From Eunapius fragilis (Eukaryota; Porifera; Demospongiae; Spongillida; Spongillidae): a stretch of DNA of 64,000 nt. The notes under the pieces were generated by a model. That model was not told the origin of the DNA. It ran no database searches and was given only the letters and a program-made list of their open reading frames with translations. Shown one piece after another: positions 57,369 to 64,000 of this stretch (its first letter is position 1; each line of letters begins with the position of its first letter). Made by a program: the position numbers and the translations under genes. The DNA is taken from contig OY811980.1 in assembly GCA_963681505.1 (NCBI GenBank), forward strand, positions 3,460,553-3,524,552. Direction: 5' to 3'.

Positions 57369-58114
57369 GTGAGTGTTACAATTGTTGATCTGTTCATAGC
57401 AAGGAACTTCTGTGAGCCATAGCCATGTTCGTCCTGGTATGCTGTGCCTTGGAAGCCAACCATTTATACCTGGTGGGAGTCCATCGATGAGTAATAATTG
57501 CATATGTCCACAGTCACTTTTGGTATGCCTCAGTATGTAAAATGCACTTCTGTGTTGCATTACTCTGTGGTGATGTATTACATGCCAGTTCCTTGTAATG
57601 GCTTTTTTCACTGCACTATATGATTTAGTCTATTGATGGCTTTGTATGCACAGCTCCATATTTAATTGCAATTTGATACCACGTGTGGTATGTTGTGTAA
57701 ACAAATACTTGTATCTTGCGGATCGATAATAAATACATGTACACTATTTAATATTATTAAATGACTTTAATTATAGCGATGGTAAAATCTTTGCGCACTG
57801 GAGCGCACTCAGATGCAAATGTATCATATACCTGTTCCTTATTCACAATGAGTGACAGCAGCTGTCGAGTCTCATTCACAGAAGATGTCAATATCCTGGT
57901 CTGGGCACAAGTAACTTACTAATTGATCTACCAACATATTAGTAGGTTCCTGCAGTGCCTCTTTCATTCACGCTGTCATCCTCAAGCTCAGCTTCTCCTG
58001 CAGCCATTTTATGACACAATCACAGACTGTACATTTAAAGTACATGCAATCACTACCACTTCTAATGTGGTATGATTTACATTCGGTATATAAATAAGGA
58101 CACAGCGCAAAGCA

Positions 58115-58815
58115 CTAAACCATTGCAGAGATGAACAGGGTAGCAAGCATCAGGACTGGTTCATTATACCATTGCAGAGATCAACAGGGCAGCAAACATC
58201 AGGACTGGTTCATTATATCATTGCAGCGATGAACAGGGCAGCAAACATCAGGACTGGTTCATTATACCATTGCAGAGATCAACAGGGCAGCAAACATCAG
58301 GACTGGTTCATTATACCATTGCAGAGATCAACAGGGCAGCAAACATCAGGACTGGTTCATTGTATCATTGCAGCGATCAACAGGGCAGCAAACATCAGGA
58401 CAGGTTCATTAAACCATTGCAGAGATCAACAGGGCAGCAAACATCAGGACTGGTTCATTAAACCATTGCAGAGATGAACAGGGCAGCAAACATCAGGACT
58501 GGTTCATTAAACCATTGCAGAGATGAACAGGGCAGCAAACATCAGGACTGGTTCATTATACCATTGCAGAGATCAACAGGGCAGCAAACATCAGGACTGG
58601 TTCATTATATCATTGCAGGGATCAACAGGGCAGCAAACATCAGGACTGGTTCATTATACCATTGCAGATATCACCAGGGCAGCAAACATCAGGACTGGTT
58701 CATTAAAACCATTGCAGAGATGAACAGGGCAACAAACATCAGGACTGGTTCATTAAACCATGGCAGAGATCAACAGGGCAGCAAACATCAGGACTGGTTC
58801 ATTAAACCATTGCAG
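58115..58815. repeat. 49-bp minisatellite, copy B
   Basis: About fourteen units containing CAACAGGGCAGCAAACATCA; variants AGAGATGAAC, GCGATCAAC and AGATATCACC mark individual units. Confidence 0.97.
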
Positions 58816-60229
58816 AGATCACTGCAACTTTGTCTTCCCATGCACCAATGGAGTCCACTACAATTGGCACGCACTTCCATCCCAAATCTGTTTTTCTAGC
58901 CGAGACAAAGCATTCCACGCCAGAGTATAGTTGATCTCAGGATACAAGGGCAAAAAAAGCAGTGTGCACTCAAGATGCGAAACTGACCTGACACTTATAT
59001 GGACTGAAATTGAGCAAAGATCAGAGAATAACTCTCTGACCATCAACACTAGCATTGAGGTAGCATGAGGACATTGGAGGTCATCATGTTAAATTGCCTC
59101 TCATACTCATAAAGTTGTGCATTAATATCTCCAATGTTCTCATGCACCTTGAACAATAAGTGGTAGCCTAACACAAGAAAGACTATCAATGTATGTGTAG
59201 GTATATCATATGATAGGTTATGCCGTAAATGCATTTAGTCCATAATGATTATGGCAGCTTTAGCTGCTGTGTTCTCAATTGTAGGTCAACATCATTTGCA
59301 AACCATACTGCAGCTTTGGTGTAATAGGTGTGCTCCCTAAGAATTCTCTGATATGGGAGTGGAATAGTTTAAGCAGTTCATAAGCTGAGCTGGACAGATG
59401 GTGAAGATTCACTGTAACATGACAGGGTCCCATCACAAATATATTCCAGGCGGATGGGCATCATAAATTGCATTAACATTCTCTTTCATCATGTGCATCA
59501 TGGAGAGAATAATGCTCTGTAAATCCTCTTTCCTCTATAGAGTTCCTTTCAACCAGTTTGAAAGGAACTCTATGGCACTAGTTTGTATGACAGAGGCGAA
59601 GACCATATGACATCATCATCCATCTGTAGCCCAAGAGAAGATATTGGCCGTGCAGTTAACCACGAACTTGTCTCTTTGGCAGAAACAGCCAACATTTGAG
59701 CAGAATACATAATTTTGTTTTCTGAATAATACCGCAAGTACAATATAATATAACAATAACATATATACAGTTGTGCATTAAAAAAAGAATAAAGAGAAAG
59801 ATTAACTACGGAAATAAACAGGTATGAAATATGCTAAAGTGTTGAATCTGTTACTAGTGATGAGCAGGAAGTGTTGCTCCATCATCTAAGGCCCTAGACC
59901 ACATCGCCATTTTACCCAGGAACCTCTCAAACACAAGCAGCAGAATACGTAATACATATTAAAAGAAATGTTCATAGACAACTACTGACAATATTTATCT
60001 GGCAATCATTGCTCTGGCATGTTACCTCTGCAACGTGATACTATTATTTTTCATTGAAATTGGCAGGATAGATAAGAACAACACAGACACATTATGTTTA
60101 CCAGAGTACATGTACAAGAGATTATATAAATGTGATTATAACACATAGCATGCAATTCAACATCTTACAAGTGCATGAAAGGACATGGAACAAGACAGCA
60201 GTGCTCAAATATTTGCCTTCACCTGCTAT

Positions 60230-61830
60230 CTTTGCCTTGTTGGGTACAGAATTTCAGCTGGGTGGGAGTGGCTATGGTCAAAGGTGAGCTGCCTCCACCT
60301 CAACACAAGTGGGCCATGTGACAGGCCTCCTAGGGTGTCTCGAAGTTTATTGTTATTGTGGCAGGAGACAATGTCACCCACCAGGTGAGAGCATAAAGTC
60401 GCCCGAACATACACCCATGCTGTTTACCCCGTGATTCTATCATATCAACAACCAAGTTCTTGTCTCCATTGAAGTGACCAATGTGACCCATTACTCCAGT
60501 ACAATCTGCATTGACGAGTTCACATGTCTGAATGGGAAGCCGGTCTTCCACACCACCTACGCCAAACTTGTAACTAACTTGTCTAACCTGTTACTACTGT
60601 GCGTTTCACTTTATGTTAACATCATTTGTCCTTTTTGCGTCAATAACAATGACATTGAACACTTTGTACAAAAATGGCTACCTAAAACCATTTTCTAAGA
60701 GATAAATATACATGAGACGGGAGAAAGTAGATTGGCCCCTCTTCCCCAATTACTGTTGCAAGTCAACCCAGCTCTGAACTCTTGGGGTCATTTACCCTGT
60801 GCTTCCTGGCCTCTGCCTCTTCTGCTGCAGCCCTTCAGGCACACTTGCTGCTATTAGGATGGAAGGGGTTAAGGGAGAGGTCGCCATGATGTCATGGGCA
60901 GTATGTTTTTCTTTTTCTACCAATTGAGGACAAGTACATCCACTTAGCAGGTATGGCTTCGGTCTGGTGTAAGGCCACTGCGTGACTACCAAAATGGGCG
61001 TGATGGTAGAACTCAACAAACATGTTACGCAGCAGATGGTTGTGGTGAGTGATGACATCACCATCCCATTTGCAGATAGTAGCATGGTTGCTAAGGCAGT
61101 CAAGAGCTAAGCCAGGGCATAAAGAGCACAAGGAGCCTCTAGCTGTGTCCATCCCGAGCCACCTAGGGTCAAGGTGCAGATCAAGACCAGGAGATGGTGT
61201 AACCAGCAGCCAGGATGTAGCATAAGGTGCTCAAGCCTTGTGGGCAGGTGATGGTGATGATGCTTCCAACAACAATGAGTACTAGTGATCTGTGTTATTT
61301 TTCTATTCCAATAATACATGCAAAAGGGCTGCAACAAAGTACATACATTTAAGTCCTATAAATATTCTAATTATCAATTGATCCTGAGTGCGACAACAGT
61401 GACCGTGAGTTGGCTCGCATCAAAGTAAGGCTAAGCCTGCCGTACAATTGGTAGATGGCATGAGACTTGGAGTAGTTTCCCCTGGTGGCTAGGTGACTTG
61501 CTAGGAGAGACAAAGTCTGCATGGCTTCAGCACCCCAACACCCATACATCTAAACTGCAATGGGGATACACGACCAGTCAAGCTCTAAGCATTTGGCATC
61601 ATTAGAATTGTGCTTGTGCACCTAGGCTGCCAGAGCTGCAGATCCACCTGTCATACTTACTTTCAGTAAAGCACTTGAATTTTGCATTTATGTGATGGTC
61701 TGATCAAAGGTTGCTGGTTTGCCCAAATCCTAATGAGTTAATGAAGATGTCTGCTGGTCATGTTTGATGTCTGTCATGTCCCAGATCACTTCCAACTTCA
61801 TGTTACTTGAGAACCCAGACAAGACCGTTG
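60230..61830 (-). mobile_element. retroelement remains, antisense, copy B
   Basis: Counterpart of 31230-32449, but here the tail continues past segment B without inversion: 61367-61549 reads GCWGAEAMQTLSLLASHLAT to YGRLSLTLMRANSRSLLS, and near 61590 CLELDWSCIP. Same family as 10150-11275. Fossil with several breaks. Confidence 0.65.
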
Positions 61831-61929
61831 GCAAATATTCTAAAAGGACATGCATCCAATGTTCCTCAACATTTTGATGACATGATTGTTTTCTTCCTCT
61901 TACTTGTAAATTTTTCACTTTGTCTATAG

Positions 61930-62190
61930 GTGTGAGCTCTTGATACGAACGTAGCACGTCTTCATACCTCTCAGCACCATGACTGCGCTTTCTCTGAGTG
62001 GGTTGTGATTGCTATATTCCTGACCACGTGGAGTTCGCTCTTGCAGATAACAATGAGTTTTCACTTGGAGGGGAGTTAGCTCTTGATTGATTATGACAAC
62101 GGGTGTTCCTGCCACGGGGAGTTAGCTCTTGCAGATGATGATGGGTGCTCTTGCCGCATAGCGTTCATTCTTACAGTTGAGGATGGTGCA
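61930..62190. repeat. degenerate tandem repeat, about 60 bp period
   Basis: Three to four diverged units around GGAGTTAGCTCTTGCAGATG, each followed by an ATGA(T/C)-rich stretch. No gene. Confidence 0.6.
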
Positions 62191-63780
62191 CTTCGCAATT
62201 AGTTATTAACTTTCTAGCTAAGTGCTACTCTCAAATCCTTCTGGAATGGGCTATCATGTAGTAGAGATTCACAACTACTGTACGCATGCATAGAAATCAC
62301 TTTTTTGTTAAATTTTGCCACATCACAACATTACATCGACCATACATAGATCTGATAATAACATGCAGAAATATGACATATGAAGTTCCAAGGAACTGAA
62401 GCTCCTGCCATTTCATTGCTTTGTTAATGTATACGTTTTCCTTGTCAGTCAACTTTTAAATTATCGTAGCTATTATTATAGCTGTGAACCAATGGGATTG
62501 GCCGTTTGCCTTCATCACAGTGGATCTAGATGAGAGATGAGAAAGTGCGTGTCAGTAAGGACCCTAGCTTTGTATGACACCATAATACGGGGGTCCTTCT
62601 TATCGCGCTGTTTGTGCTCCAGTGCAGTGGGCCTTCTCTTGAGCCAATGTATCCTATAGGCTATTAGGTTACTGGTACCTACTGTGCTCATGTACATACA
62701 CACTTACCCGTACCCAATGTGGTGCATTACCCATGCACATATACGAGAGTGTGTTATGCTGGCATCCAGTAACGCAAGTTATGTATATGTGCGTGGAATT
62801 GCATGTACGCATCTCACCGTGAAAGTGATATACGCGCTTAATTAACTTACAATCAACTAGTGGATTGCGTGGAACATTACCTTGTTTATTATAGCACTGG
62901 TTTCCTATGACATCATACATATCCCATAGTACTTTTGGCTGGTCATCGAAGAAACAACCTGTTGTTCAGTTGCAGAAATGGACCAATCCACAAACTAATC
63001 AATACACAAATTGATCAATGCACAAAGTCTTCAATGTACAAATCGACCATTGTTCGATAGCAGAATAGGACGGTTACTGTTAGAAAAATCGTGTGTCGTG
63101 CATTGTTTGGTACAGCGACACTCCAGGGGCCACTTTACAATGTGGCTGAAAGAACCCGAGTAAATGAAGGTCTTGGTATCTTGGGGACAAACTGTATTTT
63201 TTGGGAGGATAAACTGACACCTTCCTCAAAAGAGGGAAGGTTCAGATTTGGCTGATTTTGGCTACGTGATATCAGGGAAGGAGAATCCATTGGATTAGAA
63301 GTAGGGAGATCTCTGCCTTTGCAGCGTTGGGGTGGGAAGAAGATCTTGAGTTTGCAATCAGCTGGTGACTGAATGCACAGCAATGTAAGTCTTGCTCCTC
63401 TAACCAAACGGCATGGGGTGTCATATGGGATCACCACACGTTTCTTTTTATTTTTGTCAGTAACATAACACTTTTAACAATATACATATTAAAAATACAG
63501 GGACTATAAATGACAATGCACACCAATAACTGGCAGTTAAACTTTAAGAAGGGATCCACCTGGAGAGGATTGTTTCGCATTTGCCCTCCCTAAATGCAGG
63601 TTGTGCCTACTATACAGCTCACATAGCACAGCTGACTTCGTTTTGATTGATATTGGAGGCAAGCATTTTAAATGAGTCTATGGCTTCCTTTCCCTAAGCA
63701 CCCAATTATTATGATGACATTCATAAGATAATATAGCACGCAGCCAGTAATTCATAGTGGCTCAATCCTACTAAGGTTGG
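62191..63780. other. no gene recognised
   Basis: Minus-strand frame 63135-63437 (start MVIPYDTPCRLVRGARLTLL) has no domain I can name; it may be part of a repetitive element. A short run of AATC(A/C)ATACACAAA-like units lies near 62980-63045. Confidence 0.5.
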
Positions 63781-64000
63781 TCGATGCCTCTGATCTCACA
63801 AGGCAGGTGTTCAGCACGATGACAGGCTTTGGCTTGGAGCAGGTGATTGCTATAGCCTAAGTGCCAACTGAGCAAAACTATTCACAGCCTCTTGACCCAC
63901 GTGGCTTCCTTTCCCCAAGCTCCATATGTTTCAACCACCATAGGGACACATACCCACCCTAGTTCTAAGCATTTAGAGTCATTGGATTGGTGCTTCCTTG
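63781..64000 (-). mobile_element. retroelement fragment, antisense, running off the window
   Basis: Minus strand reads SNDSKCLELGWVCVPMVVET and on to a YGAWGKE stretch, the same C-terminal motif as at 11036-11100. Fossil scrap. Confidence 0.6.

Larger units (their letters stand above)
51483..61505. repeat. segmental duplication, copy B
   Basis: Same order and orientation as 21995-32450. It lacks CUE exon 1, the 151-bp MITE and the 336-bp retroelement insert. It has more 49-bp minisatellite units. Coding exons differ from A by only a few substitutions. Confidence 0.95.

Overview
The window is nuclear DNA of an early-branching invertebrate animal, most likely a sponge (inference). It has intron-rich animal genes with ordinary GT-AG introns: a Syk-type tyrosine kinase, a CIB calcium sensor, METTL4, and a DGCR8/Pasha-like protein with WW domain and heme motif. 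It also has dense microsatellites and long poly-G/C runs, a Merlin DNA transposon, and many fragments of one retroelement type that I associate with cnidarian and sponge genomes. Nothing bacterial is seen.

Layout. 0-9.3 kb: ten exons of a Syk homologue (+), its N-terminal part lying left of the window, with introns full of minisatellites, a fold-back element and transposon debris. 9.3-13.8 kb: retroelement fragments and two short inverted-repeat elements. 13.9-17.0 kb: a complete 8-exon CIB-family gene (+). 17.0-21.7 kb: repeats, palindromes and weak exon remnants. 22.0-32.45 kb: segment A, carrying most of a CUE-domain gene (+), a complete 9-exon METTL4 gene (-), and the first exons of a DGCR8-like gene (+) that starts 65 bp from METTL4, followed by a 49-bp minisatellite and retroelement remains. 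32.45-37.4 kb: an inverted CIB fragment, an inverted stretch of segment-A flank, a hairpin element, a Merlin transposon and a second inverted-repeat element. 37.4-42.5 kb and 43.1-51.4 kb: two older copies of a compound unit (CIB 3' fragment, caspase-like gene on -, decayed DGCR8-like exons on +). 51.48-61.5 kb: segment B, a recent near-identical copy of segment A. 61.5-64 kb: retroelement tail, degenerate tandem repeats, no gene.

The main story is repeated segmental duplication. The METTL4/DGCR8-like head-to-head pair is present twice with both reading frames open (A and B). DGCR8-like exons are present twice more as decayed copies. The 3' part of CIB is present three extra times. The caspase-like gene is present twice, one intact and one broken. 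In no copy can I find the double-stranded-RNA-binding domains that a working DGCR8 needs. Insertions found in one copy but not its partner give a relative order of events.

Gene models were joined by hand from splice signals, reading phase and family resemblance. For Syk, CIB and METTL4 every exon joins in phase, which is strong internal support. No alignment or database search was run.
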